Below, piece after piece: positions 54,941 through 64,000 of a stretch of DNA of 64,000 nt. The position numbers were made by a program, and so were the translations under genes. The notes beneath the pieces were generated by a model. The model was not told the DNA's origin and searched no databases. It saw only the letters and a list, made by a program, of their open reading frames with translations. The stretch's first letter is position 1. Every line of letters begins with the position of its first letter. Origin of the DNA: Formosa sediminum. GTDB taxonomy: Bacteria; Bacteroidota; Bacteroidia; Flavobacteriales; Flavobacteriaceae. The stretch is taken from contig NZ_CP041637.1 in NCBI RefSeq assembly GCF_007197735.1, positions 2,017,001 through 2,081,000 of the forward strand, read 5' to 3'.

Positions 54941-56667
54941 TAACTAAGTTTCATGTCTTTTATAATAGCATCTATTTTAGCTTCTAGTTTTGCTTCTGTC
55001 GCTTTAAAATTGTTTGCACTGTCTAATGGTGTGTTGGCGCTAATATAAAATTTAATTTTAGGCTCAGTTCCGCTTGGTCTTAATGCAACTTTACTACCAT
55101 CTTCTGTGTAATAAATAATAACATTTGATTTAGGAATGTCTATCGAATCTTCTTTACCTGTCGCTAAATATTTAACGGTTGCAGTTTGGTAATCTTCTAC
55201 ACGTACTACTTTAGAGCCGTTAATTTCAGATACCGGATTTTCACGAGCATCAATCATCATTTGTTTAATTTCTAGTGCACCTTCAATACCTTTTTTAGTT
55301 AATGAAATTAAACGCTCTTTATATAAGCCATGTGCGACATACAAGTCTAATAAGCTTTGGTACATAGAGCTACCATTTGCTTTGGCTTGTGCTGCTATTT
55401 CGCAAGCCAATAGGGTAGAGGTTACGGCATCTTTATCGCGTACAAAATCGCCAACTAAATATCCGAAACTTTCTTCGCCACCACCAACGTATGTTTGTTC
55501 TGGGAAGTCCTTAATCATTTTAGCGATCCATTTAAATCCTGTTAAACCCACTTTGTAATCTACATTATAAGCTTTGGCTAATTGAGACATCATAGGTGTA
55601 GAAACAATCGTAGAAGCGATAAATTCGTTACCTTTTAAAGCGTTTTTAGATTGCCATTGTTTAAGTAAGAAATCTGTCATTAATAACATGGTCTGATTTC
55701 CGTTTAGTAAAATCATGTTTCCTTCCAAATCACGAACTGCTACACCTAAACGATCACAATCAGGGTCTGTACCTATAACAATATCAGAACCTGTTTCTTT
55801 AGCTAAATCTAAAGCCATTTTTAAAGCTTCAGGCTCTTCTGGGTTAGGCGATTTTACAGTAGGGAAGTCTCCGTTAGGCACTTCTTGTTCTTTTACAATA
55901 TGTACGTGGTTGTAACCTGCTTGTTTTAAGGTTTGAGGTACAGAGGTTACAGAAGTTCCATGAAGTGGTGTAAACACAACATTTAAGTTTTCTCTAGCTT
56001 CGGGAGTTGTATAGGTTCCGTTTTCAATTGAGGCTTTAATAAATGCCTGATCTACATCTTCTCCAATATAATGAATTAAGTCTGCGTTGGCTTCAAATTT
56101 AACTTCAGAATAATCTAATGCATCTATACCTTTCACAATTAAATCGTCGTGAGGAGGAACCAATTGTCCGCCATCTTGCCAGTACACTTTGTATCCGTTA
56201 TATTCTGGTGGGTTGTGCGATGCAGTTAACACGATACCACAGTGGCAATTTAAGTGTCTTACGGCAAAAGATAATTCTGGTGTAGGGCGTAAATCTTCAA
56301 AAAGATAAACTTCTATTTGGTTTGCAGAAAAGACATCTGCTACAACTTTTGCTAATGTTTTACTATTATGTCTACAATCGTAAGCAATGGCAACTTTAAT
56401 CGTTTCGTCAGGAAAATTTGTGTGTAAATAATTGCTTAAGCCTTGGGTGTTTTTTCCTAATGTATATTTGTTAATTCTATTAGTTCCAATTCCCATTATC
56501 CCTCGCATTCCACCTGTACCAAACTCTAAGTCTTTATAAAAACTTTCTTTTAGCTCGGTTGGGTTATTTGCAATTAAGTCTTTAATATAGGTTTGCGTTT
56601 CTTCATCAAAGTTAGGTGTTAACCATGTGTTTACGCGTTCTAATAATTCTGGTTCAATGTAAATCAT
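54940..56667 (-). CDS. Phosphoglucomutase/phosphomannomutase family enzyme
   Basis: A 575-residue alpha-D-phosphohexomutase interconverting hexose 1- and 6-phosphates. The phosphoserine loop is [18 protein letters not shown], the metal loop [15 protein letters not shown], the sugar loop [20 protein letters not shown], and the phosphate site [17 protein letters not shown]-terminal [17 protein letters not shown] is the family's first substrate loop. The length and sequence match the PgcA-type (glucose) group, though mannose and glucosamine phosphates are possible. It overlaps the exporter gene by one base. Confidence 0.95.
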   Translation of the reverse strand: MIYIEPELLERVNTWLTPNFDEETQTYIKDLIANNPTELKESFYKDLEFGTGGMRGIMGIGTNRINKYTLGKNTQGLSNYLHTNFPDETIKVAIAYDCRHNSKTLAKVVADVFSANQIEVYLFEDLRPTPELSFAVRHLNCHCGIVLTASHNPPEYNGYKVYWQDGGQLVPPHDDLIVKGIDALDYSEVKFEANADLIHYIGEDVDQAFIKASIENGTYTTPEARENLNVVFTPLHGTSVTSVPQTLKQAGYNHVHIVKEQEVPNGDFPTVKSPNPEEPEALKMALDLAKETGSDIVIGTDPDCDRLGVAVRDLEGNMILLNGNQTMLLMTDFLLKQWQSKNALKGNEFIASTIVSTPMMSQLAKAYNVDYKVGLTGFKWIAKMIKDFPEQTYVGGGEESFGYLVGDFVRDKDAVTSTLLACEIAAQAKANGSSMYQSLLDLYVAHGLYKERLISLTKKGIEGALEIKQMMIDARENPVSEINGSKVVRVEDYQTATVKYLATGKEDSIDIPKSNVIIYYTEDGSKVALRPSGTEPKIKFYISANTPLDSANNFKATEAKLEAKIDAIIKDMKLS

Positions 56668-56746
56668 AATGTTTTAATATATAGTAAACAAAAATAAGTA
56701 ATTCGTTAAATGGAAATGATTAATAGGGCATTAATTTATGTCATGT

Positions 56747-57697
56747 CTAGTTTAAATTTAATTCATTTTTAATGGTATATCTATTTCTGTTTGGTTTTGA
56801 TCTTAAAATTAATTCTCCTAAAAATCCAGCTACAAAAAACTGTGTCCCAATAATCATGGTGGTTAAAGCAATATAAAATTGCGGCCGTTGAGTAATTAAT
56901 CTTCCGTTTGGATGAAGAAAAATTTTATCAATTCCTAAATATACAGAAAATACAAACCCAATGGCAAGCATTAATATGCCTAAAGCACCAAATAGGTGCA
57001 TGGGACGTTTTGCAAAATGCGATAAAAACCAAATGGTTATAAGGTCTAAAAAGCCATGAATAAAGCGATCCATACCAAATTTAGTTTCGCCATATTTTCT
57101 AGCCTGATGTTGTACAACTTTTTCTCCAATTTTATAAAATCCTGCATTTTTAGCTAATAGCGGAATGTAACGATGCATTTCTCCATTAACATCTATGTTT
57201 TTTACAACTGTGTTTCTGTAAGATTTTAGTCCGCAGTTAAAATCATGGAGTTTTACACCAGAAGTTTTTCGTGCGGCCCAATTAAATAATTTAGAAGGTA
57301 AATTTTTAGAAATTACAGAGTCGTAACGTTTCTTTTTCCAGCCAGAGACCAAATCAAAGTCATCGTTAATAATCATGCTATATAGCTCGGGGATTTCTTC
57401 TGGATTGTCTTGTAAATCGGCATCCATAGTAATGATTACATCTCCAGATGCTTTTGCAAAACCGGCGTGTAAGGCTTGAGATTTACCGTAGTTTCTTAAA
57501 AAACGAATGCCTTTAACCTCTGGGTGTGCAGCAGATAATTCAGATATGATTGTCCAAGACGTGTCTGTACTACCATCATCAATAAAAAGGATTTCGTAAG
57601 AAAAACGATTGGACTGCATAACTTTAGCAATCCAATCGTATAATTCGTGTAAAGACTCGTGTTCGTTAAGTAGCGGTATGACTACTGATATATTCAT
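56747..57697 (-). CDS. Membrane-bound family 2 glycosyltransferase (GtrB/ArnC-like)
   Basis: A 316-residue GT2 enzyme with a cytoplasmic catalytic part (NISVVIPLLNEHESLHELYD, FIDDGSTDTSWTII, TMDADLQDNPEEIPELY) and two C-terminal membrane segments (about 235-255 and 272-295). This is the pattern of polyprenyl-phosphate glucosyl/mannosyl transferases such as GtrB. It would make a lipid-linked monosaccharide at the inner membrane. A second lipid-linked sugar transferase (32691) lies in the window. It stands alone between the phosphomutase and DUF4199 genes. Confidence 0.93.
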   Translation of the reverse strand: MNISVVIPLLNEHESLHELYDWIAKVMQSNRFSYEILFIDDGSTDTSWTIISELSAAHPEVKGIRFLRNYGKSQALHAGFAKASGDVIITMDADLQDNPEEIPELYSMIINDDFDLVSGWKKKRYDSVISKNLPSKLFNWAARKTSGVKLHDFNCGLKSYRNTVVKNIDVNGEMHRYIPLLAKNAGFYKIGEKVVQHQARKYGETKFGMDRFIHGFLDLITIWFLSHFAKRPMHLFGALGILMLAIGFVFSVYLGIDKIFLHPNGRLITQRPQFYIALTTMIIGTQFFVAGFLGELILRSKPNRNRYTIKNELNLN

Positions 57698-57741
57698 GTA
57701 AATGTTTTAAACTTTTTATATAAAGTTCAAAAATACTATAA

Positions 57742-58272
57742 TTAATTAGCTTCTGGGTCAGTTTTTTTCATTGCAAGTGCAACTATTAATCCTACCACAC
57801 AATAAAATATAATTTGAAAGGCTAAAGATTTAATCTGATTACCAATTTCAAATTGATTTTGATCTTGCATGTCGGCTACAGCTTGATCAATTGCTTCTTG
57901 AGGTGCACCAAAGCTCTTCATCATTTTTGTTGAGTTCTCTATAACTTGTAATTTTAAGGCTTCAGCAGCATCTGGATCAATATAATTAAATAGGATAATG
58001 CTAACAATCGCACTTATTATAACGCCTACAACAACAGTTGCAAAATAAGCTGTAAAGGCATCTTTAAAACTAATGAATCCGTTTTGAGAACGTTTAGCTT
58101 TTGCTGTTGAAAAGATTCCAAAACCTATAATAATTATAAATAAAATAATTCCCACCCACATACTAGTGAGTAGTTCAAGATTAATAACATAGGCAATAAT
58201 AGTTACTGAAGATAGTAAAATGGCTAAATAAATACCATATGTGGCTGCCATAGATTTTAAAGATTGTTCCAT
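57742..58272 (-). CDS. DUF4199 family membrane protein
   Basis: A 176-residue protein with four membrane segments (about 10-28, 35-53, 74-96 and 145-165) and a soluble loop between the third and fourth (YIDPDAAEALKLQVIENSTK). This is the DUF4199 pattern common in Bacteroidetes; function unknown. I start at ATG 58272 (MEQSLKSMAATYGIYLAILL). A TTG 17 codons upstream keeps frame but lies next to a -7 box at 58312-58319, so it is unlikely to be used. Confidence 0.87.
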   Translation of the reverse strand: MEQSLKSMAATYGIYLAILLSSVTIIAYVINLELLTSMWVGIILFIIIIGFGIFSTAKAKRSQNGFISFKDAFTAYFATVVVGVIISAIVSIILFNYIDPDAAEALKLQVIENSTKMMKSFGAPQEAIDQAVADMQDQNQFEIGNQIKSLAFQIIFYCVVGLIVALAMKKTDPEAN

Positions 58273-58311
58273 AATTTTTTGGTGATTAATTGGTTTGTAA
58301 AGGTTAGTAAA

Positions 58312-58319
58312 CAAATATA
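58312..58319 (-). promoter_or_regulatory. -7 element of the DUF4199 gene
   Basis: On the minus strand this reads TATATTTG, matching TAnnTTTG, 39 bp before the ATG at 58272. It helps reject the TTG at 58323 as a start. Confidence 0.52.
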
Positions 58320-58365
58320 ACAAAACGTTACAAAAAGAAACTTAAATAAATTTTACAAAAAAACA

Positions 58366-58395
58366 TTGCAGAATAATAAAAAATACTTAAATTTG
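58366..58395 (+). promoter_or_regulatory. Bacteroidetes-type promoter of rpmE2
   Basis: TTG at 58366-58368, exactly 19 bp, then TAAATTTG at 58388-58395: full consensus, 35 bp before the ATG at 58431. Confidence 0.82.
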
Positions 58396-58430
58396 CATTC
58401 TCAAAATTGATAAGATTAAAACGATTAGTG

Positions 58431-58682
58431 ATGAAAAAAGATATACATCCAGCAAATTATAGAGTAGTAGCATTTAAAGATATGTCTAACGATGATGTGT
58501 TTTTAACTAAATCTACTGCTAATACAAATGAAACATTAGAAGTAGATGGTGTTGAGTATCCTTTAATTAAAATGGAGATTTCAAGAACATCACACCCGTT
58601 CTATACAGGTAAATCTAAATTAATTGATACGGCTGGTCGTATTGATAAATTTAAAAATAAATACGCTAAATTTAAAAAGTAA
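58431..58682 (+). CDS. rpmE2: Large ribosomal subunit protein bL31 type B (zinc-free)
   Basis: The 83-residue protein begins [20 protein letters not shown] and contains [20 protein letters not shown], the L31 signature. It has no cysteines, so it is the zinc-independent type B form. I use ATG 58431; an in-frame TTG at 58407 would add eight residues to an otherwise canonical start and lies within the leader. It has a consensus promoter and its own terminator. L31 bridges the ribosomal subunits. Confidence 0.97.
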   Translation: MKKDIHPANYRVVAFKDMSNDDVFLTKSTANTNETLEVDGVEYPLIKMEISRTSHPFYTGKSKLIDTAGRIDKFKNKYAKFKK

Positions 58683-58704
58683 TTTAGTGCAAATATATAT
58701 TACT

Positions 58705-58734
58705 AAAGCCTTTCAAATTTTGAAAGGCTTTTTT
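58705..58734 (+). terminator. Terminator after rpmE2
   Basis: AAAGCCTTTCAA and TTGAAAGGCTTT form a 12-bp perfect stem followed by a T-run. Confidence 0.93.
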
Positions 58735-58757
58735 ATTTTTACTTAAAAAATCGAATA

Positions 58758-59933
58758 ATGAATTATATTCTCTTTGATGGACCTTCGCGTAACAGTCTGT
58801 TACCATTTACCTATACTAGACCTGTTGCAGATATTAGAATTGGAATTTTAACTATTCGCGAAAAATGGGAGCATCATTTAGGAGGAACCACGACTACAAT
58901 CACCGAAGATTATTTAGCAGATAAATATCCAATGGTTGAAATGGAAGAGAATGTAATGATTAATGCGTCTTACCTTCCAAATTTTGAGTTGGTAGAGCTT
59001 ATAAGAGGTCTAGAAAAAAATCAAGCCATATTTAAAGATGATGATGTGGTTGCTTTTTTTGCTACAGACACTCAAGACGATATTGATTTTGATACTTACG
59101 AAGCTATTGAATGTAATGCAGATTGTGTTAAAATAGAACATACCTGGGAGATCTTTACTAAGAATGGTATAGCTATTCAAGACGACTTCGAATTGTTAAC
59201 CGAAGGCAGAACCTCGCAACCTATTCCTACAACGGTAAACACCATAGCTCCAGAACATATTTTTATTGAAGAAGGTGCCGAACTTAACTTTGTAACCTTA
59301 AATGCATCTACTGGGCCAATTTATATTGGTAAAAATGCTGTAATTCTTGAGGGCGCTTTAATTCGTGGTCCTTTCGCATTATGTGAAAAATCTGCAGTAA
59401 AAATGGGGGCGAAAATTTATGGTCCTACTACTATAGGCCCTTACAGTAAAGTTGGGGGAGAAGTAAATAATGCTGTATTGTTTGCAAATTCTAATAAAGG
59501 ACATGAGGGGTACTTAGGAAATTCTGTATTAGGAGAATGGTGTAATTTGGGTGCAGATACCAATAATTCTAACTTAAAAAACAACTATGCCGAGGTAAGA
59601 TTATGGAGCTACGAAACAGAAAATTTTGCTAAAACAGGACTTCAGTTTTGTGGTTTAATAATGGGAGATCATAGTAAATGCGGAATTAACACCATGTTTA
59701 ATACAGGAACAGTTATTGGTGTAAATGCAAATATATTTGGTGCTGGATATCCTCGTAACTTTGTGCCTAGTTTTAGTTGGGGTGGCCATAACGGCTTTAC
59801 CACTTACACCACTAATAAAGCTTTTGAAGTAGCCGAAATCGTTATGAACAGACGCGACATTGAATTTACAGCTACTGATAGAGCCATCTTAGCGCATGTT
59901 TTTGAAATATCTAAAAAATACAGAAGGGATTAA
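58758..59933 (+). CDS. Alternative GlmU-like sugar nucleotidyltransferase/acetyltransferase
   Basis: A 391-residue protein of the Bacteroidetes alternative GlmU family (TIGR03991). The N-terminal part (about 1-170) is a divergent nucleotidyltransferase-like domain starting NYILFDGPSRNSLLPFTYTR. The C-terminal part (about 175-390) is a left-handed beta-helix with hexapeptide-like repeats (GPIYIGKNAVILEGALIRGP, GAKIYGPTTIGPYSKVGGEV) and a HEGYLGNSVLGEWCNLGADT motif. It probably makes UDP-GlcNAc or acetylates a sugar phosphate for peptidoglycan or LPS. The usual GlmU pyrophosphorylase loop GxGTRM is not apparent at the N-terminus, so the donor chemistry is uncertain. Confidence 0.88.
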   Translation: MNYILFDGPSRNSLLPFTYTRPVADIRIGILTIREKWEHHLGGTTTTITEDYLADKYPMVEMEENVMINASYLPNFELVELIRGLEKNQAIFKDDDVVAFFATDTQDDIDFDTYEAIECNADCVKIEHTWEIFTKNGIAIQDDFELLTEGRTSQPIPTTVNTIAPEHIFIEEGAELNFVTLNASTGPIYIGKNAVILEGALIRGPFALCEKSAVKMGAKIYGPTTIGPYSKVGGEVNNAVLFANSNKGHEGYLGNSVLGEWCNLGADTNNSNLKNNYAEVRLWSYETENFAKTGLQFCGLIMGDHSKCGINTMFNTGTVIGVNANIFGAGYPRNFVPSFSWGGHNGFTTYTTNKAFEVAEIVMNRRDIEFTATDRAILAHVFEISKKYRRD

Positions 59934-59941
59934 AACGCCTG

Positions 59942-61573
59942 TTAGTTGTATTTCTTAACGCGCTTTAAGTCTAACAAATTGGTTGGATTTATACCTAAAT
60001 TATGAACTTCTTTTCGTGTAAATCTAACAACTTCATCATAAAATAATGGTACAACAGGGGCATGTGCCATAACTAAAGAGTCCATTTTTGTATAGAGTAA
60101 CTCTCGTGTTTTGGTATCTGTTTCTACAAAAGATTGCTCGTACCATCTATCAAATAAGTCGTTTTTAAAATGCGAATAGTTAGGGCCATTAGGGGCAAAA
60201 TTTTTACTGTAAAATAACGATAAGTAATTTTCTGCATCGGGGTAATCGGCAACCCAACTCGCTCTAAAAATATCAAGTTTTCCGTTAGCTTTAGCGTCTT
60301 TTAAAGCCGAAGGTGGCACAACGTTTATGTGTACTATTAGTCCTATTTTCTGTATTTCTCGTTGTATATATTCACAGAAACTTAAATAATTTCCTGTTGT
60401 AGTTATCGTGATTTCGGGATGTTCAATTCCTTTTTCGGTTTTAAACGTTTCAAGGTAACTTTTTGCTAATTTTGGATTATAGTTAAATCCAATCCCCGAA
60501 TTATAACCTGGTAAACCTTTAGGTATAAAGCCGCCGTGAGCAGGAATACCAATACCATTTCGTAAATAAGTCATCATTTTTTTCCGGTCAAACCCATAGT
60601 TAATACATTTTCTAAGCCATTCTGATTGGATTTCAGTAAGTTCTGAATCCATAAAAAACGATAAGTATTCCGTATTTAAATACGGAGCACGAATTAAATT
60701 TACTTCTGGCTCGTATTGGTCTCGTAGCTGGCCATTTGCTGTTAAAATTTCATCTTTATACGAGGCATCGAGTCCCGAAATAAAATCAATATTACCTTGT
60801 GCAAATTGTAAAAATTCACTTTGTTTGTCAGGTAAAAAAGTTATAGCAACAGCTTCTAAATAAGGCAAATGCTGACCATAATTATTGGTTTCAAAATATA
60901 AGGGGTTTTTTCTGAAAACTAATTTTATATTTTCTTCCCAGCGTTTAAAATAAAATGGTCCTGTCCCTATTGGGTGTGATCTAAATTCAGTTCCGTAATG
61001 TTCTACAATTTCTTTGGGAACTACCGAACAATACTTCATAGTAAGTAATCCTAAAAAAGCAGGGAAAGGTTGTTTTAAACGAATTATAAACGTGTGTTTA
61101 TTTTTAGCTTCAAAAGTGTCTACTTTATTTAATACCCATCGTCCTGGCGAGCCTACCTCAGGATCTAATAAGCGGTTAAAGCTGTATGCAAAATCATGCG
61201 CAGTCACTATACGTGTAGAATCTCTTCCAAATAAAGCGTGTTTGTGGTAATAAATATTTGTTTTTAAGGTAAAGGTATAAGTTAGTCCATCTTCGGAAAT
61301 AGACCAAGATTTTGCAATTGCAGGTTCTACTTGCATACTATCATTCATCTGCACTAAACCATTAAATAATTGGTTGGTTGCCCAGATATCTGCAATGTCC
61401 TTAGAAAACGCAGGATCCAAAGTACTTATATTTTTGTGTTCGTTATATCTAAATACAAGATTTTGGTCTCTATTTTTTTTGTTGGTTGTACAGCAAATAC
61501 ACATTATACTTCCAAAACAGATAAGAATATATTTTTTAAAAGTAGAAAGAGAAGTATTTAAAACTGAAAACAT
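59942..61573 (-). CDS. Peptide ABC transporter substrate-binding lipoprotein (OppA-like, SBP family 5)
   Basis: A 543-residue exported solute-binding protein of family 5. The N-terminus is hydrophobic and ends ICFGSIMCICCTTNKK, with a lipobox-like cysteine at 27 or 28. Family motifs are NISTLDPAFSKDIADIWAT, YTFTLKTNIYYHKHALFG, AHDFAYSFNRLLDP, HPIGTGPFYFKRWEEN and the later FDRKKMMTYLRNGIGIPAHG. It binds oligopeptides, nickel or other ligands in the periplasm. No permease or ATPase genes are adjacent. It converges with the GlmU-like gene 8 bp away. Confidence 0.93.
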   Translation of the reverse strand: MFSVLNTSLSTFKKYILICFGSIMCICCTTNKKNRDQNLVFRYNEHKNISTLDPAFSKDIADIWATNQLFNGLVQMNDSMQVEPAIAKSWSISEDGLTYTFTLKTNIYYHKHALFGRDSTRIVTAHDFAYSFNRLLDPEVGSPGRWVLNKVDTFEAKNKHTFIIRLKQPFPAFLGLLTMKYCSVVPKEIVEHYGTEFRSHPIGTGPFYFKRWEENIKLVFRKNPLYFETNNYGQHLPYLEAVAITFLPDKQSEFLQFAQGNIDFISGLDASYKDEILTANGQLRDQYEPEVNLIRAPYLNTEYLSFFMDSELTEIQSEWLRKCINYGFDRKKMMTYLRNGIGIPAHGGFIPKGLPGYNSGIGFNYNPKLAKSYLETFKTEKGIEHPEITITTTGNYLSFCEYIQREIQKIGLIVHINVVPPSALKDAKANGKLDIFRASWVADYPDAENYLSLFYSKNFAPNGPNYSHFKNDLFDRWYEQSFVETDTKTRELLYTKMDSLVMAHAPVVPLFYDEVVRFTRKEVHNLGINPTNLLDLKRVKKYN

Positions 61574-61776
61574 AAAAGAGTGCGGATATTATTAACTAAG
61601 TGTTTTAATTTCAAAAGTAAGTGTATTAGCTCACAAATTAAACTCACATTTTAAATATTTTACTTTTTTTGAATCTACTGAAAATGAATTAGGTGTTGGT
61701 AGGTAGGTATTACATGGGTTTTAACATAAACACCATAGTTTTTTTGTAAATTCGCAGCATTTTAGAATTTTAAATT

Positions 61777-63108
61777 ATGACTAGACAAAAAGTAGCGTTT
61801 TATACTTTAGGCTGTAAACTAAATTTTTCTGAAACCTCTACCATTGCAAGGGATTTTGAAAATGAAGGGTTTGACCGTGTAGACTTTACAGACCCTGCAG
61901 ATATATATGTTATTAATACCTGTTCGGTAACCGATAATGCAGACAAGCGTTTTAAAACCATTGTAAAGCAAACACAAAAAGTGAATCCTAAAGCTTTTGT
62001 TGCTGCAGTTGGTTGCTATGCACAACTAAAACCACAAGAACTTGCAGATGTAGATGGGGTAGATTTGGTTTTGGGAGCTACAGAAAAATTTAAAATCACA
62101 GACTATTTAAACGATTTATCTAAAAACGATTTTGGTGAAGTTCACTCTTGTGAAATTGAAGATGCCGATTTTTATGTAGGTAGTTATTCTATAGGAGATC
62201 GAACTCGTGCGTTTTTAAAAGTTCAGGATGGGTGCGATTATAAGTGTACATACTGTACTATTCCGTTAGCACGTGGAATTTCGAGAAGTGATACTTTGCA
62301 GAATGTGCTTAAAAATGCTAAAGAAATCTCTGAACAGAACATTAAAGAAATTGTTTTAACGGGTGTAAATATTGGAGATTATGGTAAAGGAGAATTTGGT
62401 AATAAAAAACACGAGCATACCTTTTATGAATTAGTACAAGGTTTAGATACGGTAGAAGGTATCGAGCGCTTAAGAATTTCATCAATAGAGCCAAACTTAC
62501 TTAAAAATGAAACTATAGATTTTGTCTCTAAGAGCAGAACTTTTGTGCCTCACTTTCATATTCCGTTACAAAGTGGAAGTAATACAATTTTAAAGTTAAT
62601 GCGCCGTCGTTATATGAAAGAATTATATGTAGATCGTGTAACCAAGATTAAAGACGTCATGCCAGATGCGTGTATAGGTGTAGATGTAATTGTTGGTTTT
62701 CCAGGAGAGACAGACGAGTTGTTCTTAGAGACCTATCATTTTTTAGCTGAATTAAACATCTCGTATTTACATGTATTTACATATTCTGAGCGTGATAATA
62801 CTCAAGCAGCAAATATGGAAGGCGTCGTACCTAAAAATGTACGTAGTAAACGCAGTAAGATGCTTCGTGGTTTATCGGTTAAAAAGCGTAGAGCATTTTA
62901 CGAAAGTCAAATAGGAACTCACAGAACTGTATTGTTTGAAGGTGAAAATAAAGAAGGCTATATTCATGGATTTACAGAAAACTATGTTAAGGTAAAAGCC
63001 CCGTGGAATCCAGAACTGGTAAATACTCTACAAGAGGTAAATTTAACAAAAATAGATGAAGATGGTTTAGTGAGGTTTAGCTTTGTATCTCAACCCTTAA
63101 CAGCATAA
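61777..63108 (+). CDS. mtaB: tRNA t6A37 methylthiotransferase MtaB
   Basis: MtaB is a radical SAM enzyme converting t6A37 to ms2t6A37 in ANN-decoding tRNAs. The 443 residues contain the UPF0004 domain (Cys13, Cys49, Cys80; YTLGCKLNFSETSTIARDF), the radical SAM core (Cys153, Cys157, Cys160 in QDGCDYKCTYCTIPLARG) and a TRAM domain. The LGCKLNFSET and YCTIPLARGISRS motifs favour MtaB over MiaB and RimO. It is a paralogue of the rimO gene at 11 kb. A TAAATTCG at 61747-61754 is a near-consensus promoter box. Confidence 0.95.
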   Translation: MTRQKVAFYTLGCKLNFSETSTIARDFENEGFDRVDFTDPADIYVINTCSVTDNADKRFKTIVKQTQKVNPKAFVAAVGCYAQLKPQELADVDGVDLVLGATEKFKITDYLNDLSKNDFGEVHSCEIEDADFYVGSYSIGDRTRAFLKVQDGCDYKCTYCTIPLARGISRSDTLQNVLKNAKEISEQNIKEIVLTGVNIGDYGKGEFGNKKHEHTFYELVQGLDTVEGIERLRISSIEPNLLKNETIDFVSKSRTFVPHFHIPLQSGSNTILKLMRRRYMKELYVDRVTKIKDVMPDACIGVDVIVGFPGETDELFLETYHFLAELNISYLHVFTYSERDNTQAANMEGVVPKNVRSKRSKMLRGLSVKKRRAFYESQIGTHRTVLFEGENKEGYIHGFTENYVKVKAPWNPELVNTLQEVNLTKIDEDGLVRFSFVSQPLTA

Positions 63109-63110
63109 TA

Positions 63111-63145
63111 TAAAAAAGCCACTATAAAAAGTAGTGGCTTTTTTA
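63111..63145. terminator. Bidirectional terminator after mtaB
   Basis: TAAAAAAGCCACTA and TAGTGGCTTTTTTA form a 14-bp perfect stem around a 7-base loop, with A/T runs on both sides, serving converging mtaB and the GNAT gene. Confidence 0.95.
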
Positions 63146-63154
63146 TTAAAGGTG

Positions 63155-63478
63155 TTAAATTCTAACACCAATAGGTAACATGCTTTTGTATTCTCTGTGT
63201 TTTCTCATAAATTTAGCGATTGTTGGACACGTAGGTACAACACTTAAATTACGTTCTTTTAAATGCTCTAAAACCAGAGTTATAAACTTGTTTTCAAAAG
63301 CTTCTGTGTGTTTGTCTTCAGGAACTATTAATTTTGTTAGAAAAATCTTTCGTTCTTGTAGGGCGTACTCAATAATGGCTAAATCAGTGTCAATTTTGTA
63401 TTCAAACTGACGTAAAAAATCGTTGTCTGATACTTCTGCTGTGTCTATCATGGTCATGTTTTTAACGAATGGAGTCAA
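63155..63478 (-). CDS. Small GNAT-like N-acetyltransferase (YjdJ-type)
   Basis: A 107-residue compact acetyltransferase-like protein: RQFEYKIDTDLAIIEYALQE, IFLTKLIVPEDKHTEAFENK and VVPTCPTIAKFMRKHREY. The order of strands and the final TCPxxxxFxxxH motif match the short GNAT family (PF14542-like). Substrate unknown. The listed ATG start is the longest; a start at the eighth residue (MTMIDTAEV) is also possible and would fit typical family lengths better. Confidence 0.8.
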   Translation of the reverse strand: MTPFVKNMTMIDTAEVSDNDFLRQFEYKIDTDLAIIEYALQERKIFLTKLIVPEDKHTEAFENKFITLVLEHLKERNLSVVPTCPTIAKFMRKHREYKSMLPIGVRI

Positions 63479-63578
63479 GAGAAAAAGAATCTACTCTTTA
63501 TAAGTTTTAAGTTTAAAACTGTATATAAATTTACGAAAAAAAAAGATTAAACGAAAGAGTTTAACAGTTTAATACATT

Positions 63579-64000
63579 ATGAATCAAGATATAATACATG
63601 TGTATTTTATGCCGGGAATGGCTGCAAATTCTACTATTTTTGAGTATATAAAATTGCCCAAAGCGCGTTTTAAAATACATTTATTAGAATGGGTGTTACC
63701 TTATAAAAATGAAACCTTATCAGAATATGCAAAACGAATTTGTGAAGGTATAAAAGAAGACAATCCTGTGCTAGTAGGAGTCTCTTTTGGAGGTATATTA
63801 GTGCAAGAAATGAGTAAGCATATAAAAACAAGAAAAGTTATAGTTATTTCAAGTGTGCTCACCAAGCATGAGTTACCAAAACGTATGAAATTGGCGAAAG
63901 TCACTAAAATATATAAATATTTACCAACGCATTTAGTAAGGGATTTTGAAACCTATACAAAATATACATTTGGGAGTAATTTAGAAAGACGTGTAAAATT
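63579..64000 (+). CDS. Alpha/beta hydrolase (partial, C-terminus outside window)
   Basis: The frame from ATG 63579 is open to the window end (140 codons). It begins MNQDIIHVYFMPGMAANSTI and has the nucleophile elbow LVGVSFGGILVQEM with Ser in GxSxG, plus the oxyanion-type PGMAANS. The fold is alpha/beta hydrolase. Acid and His of the triad lie outside the window. Substrate unknown. Confidence 0.85.
   Translation, partial: MNQDIIHVYFMPGMAANSTIFEYIKLPKARFKIHLLEWVLPYKNETLSEYAKRICEGIKEDNPVLVGVSFGGILVQEMSKHIKTRKVIVISSVLTKHELPKRMKLAKVTKIYKYLPTHLVRDFETYTKYTFGSNLERRVK

Noticed and set aside
58273-58323. TTG start adding 17 residues to the DUF4199 protein
   Set aside because: It overlaps the surroundings of a -7 box on the same strand; ATG 58272 gives the expected membrane-protein start.
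58407-58430. TTG start adding eight residues to L31
   Set aside because: Type B L31 proteins begin at the MKKDIHP sequence; the extension is leader sequence after the promoter.

Overview
This window looks like a chromosomal segment of a marine-type Flavobacteriaceae (Bacteroidetes/Bacteroidota). The DNA is AT-rich. Several genes carry the Bacteroidetes promoter pattern (TTG, about 19 bp, TAnnTTTG) and show no obvious Shine-Dalgarno sequence. Secreted proteins end in type IX secretion (T9SS) sorting domains. Family markers include DUF4295 beside rpmB-rpmG, bacillithiol synthesis (BshC), the alternative GlmU-like protein, DUF4199, DUF2911 and a long SecA. I cannot name the genus from sequence alone. 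Nearly everything is core chromosome: I see no phage, insertion sequence, CRISPR array, rRNA or tRNA.

Layout. 1-8.3 kb: a partial sodium:solute symporter, then recR, a glycosyltransferase, a lipoyl E2 acyltransferase, an ExoX-like exonuclease, an FAH-family hydrolase, an orphan Hpt protein and cinA, then the ribosomal cluster rpmB-rpmG-DUF4295. 8.4-15.5 kb: ftsY, a T9SS LamG protein on the opposite strand, rimO, and bshC overlapping a PLP decarboxylase. 15.6-30.5 kb: guaA, a LysM plus periplasmic-binding-fold protein, an OsmC protein, DUF3820, pyrG, yidC, a MORN-like protein, mnmA, a subtilase, a flavin oxidoreductase, a MATE pump and a PAP2 phosphatase.

30.4-37.5 kb: a minus-strand lipid glycosylation trio (ArnC-like transferase, duplicated LAB_N membrane protein, ArnT-like transferase), DUF2911, then a plus-strand ECF sigma / membrane anti-sigma-like / secreted adhesin-like operon and a DUF2971 gene. 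37.6-45.7 kb: secA, DUF2795, a cobalamin adenosyltransferase, a lone LolD/MacB-type ATPase, a methyltransferase and an ABC-F protein. 45.8-49.1 kb: a Wza/Wzc-type polysaccharide export pair. 49.1-53 kb: a DEDDh exonuclease/GIY-YIG fusion overlapping a LexA-like self-cleaving repressor, then a second ECF sigma module. 53.1-64 kb: an MsbA-like exporter, phosphoglucomutase/phosphomannomutase, a membrane GT2, DUF4199, rpmE2, the GlmU-like enzyme, an OppA-like lipoprotein, mtaB, a small GNAT and a partial alpha/beta hydrolase.

Themes. Envelope and surface biogenesis recur: SecA, YidC, FtsY, Wza/Wzc, the lipid glycosylation trio, MsbA-like export, GlmU-like and phosphomutase enzymes, and LysM and T9SS proteins. 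RNA/ribosome modification recurs too (rimO, mtaB, mnmA, zinc-free L31 and L33). I do not see a clear-cut undescribed system. The loci most worth a second look are the LexA-like/exonuclease-GIY-YIG pair with repeated upstream motifs, the ECF operon with its unusual 491-residue secreted protein, the lipid glycosylation trio, and the LysM/binding-fold protein.
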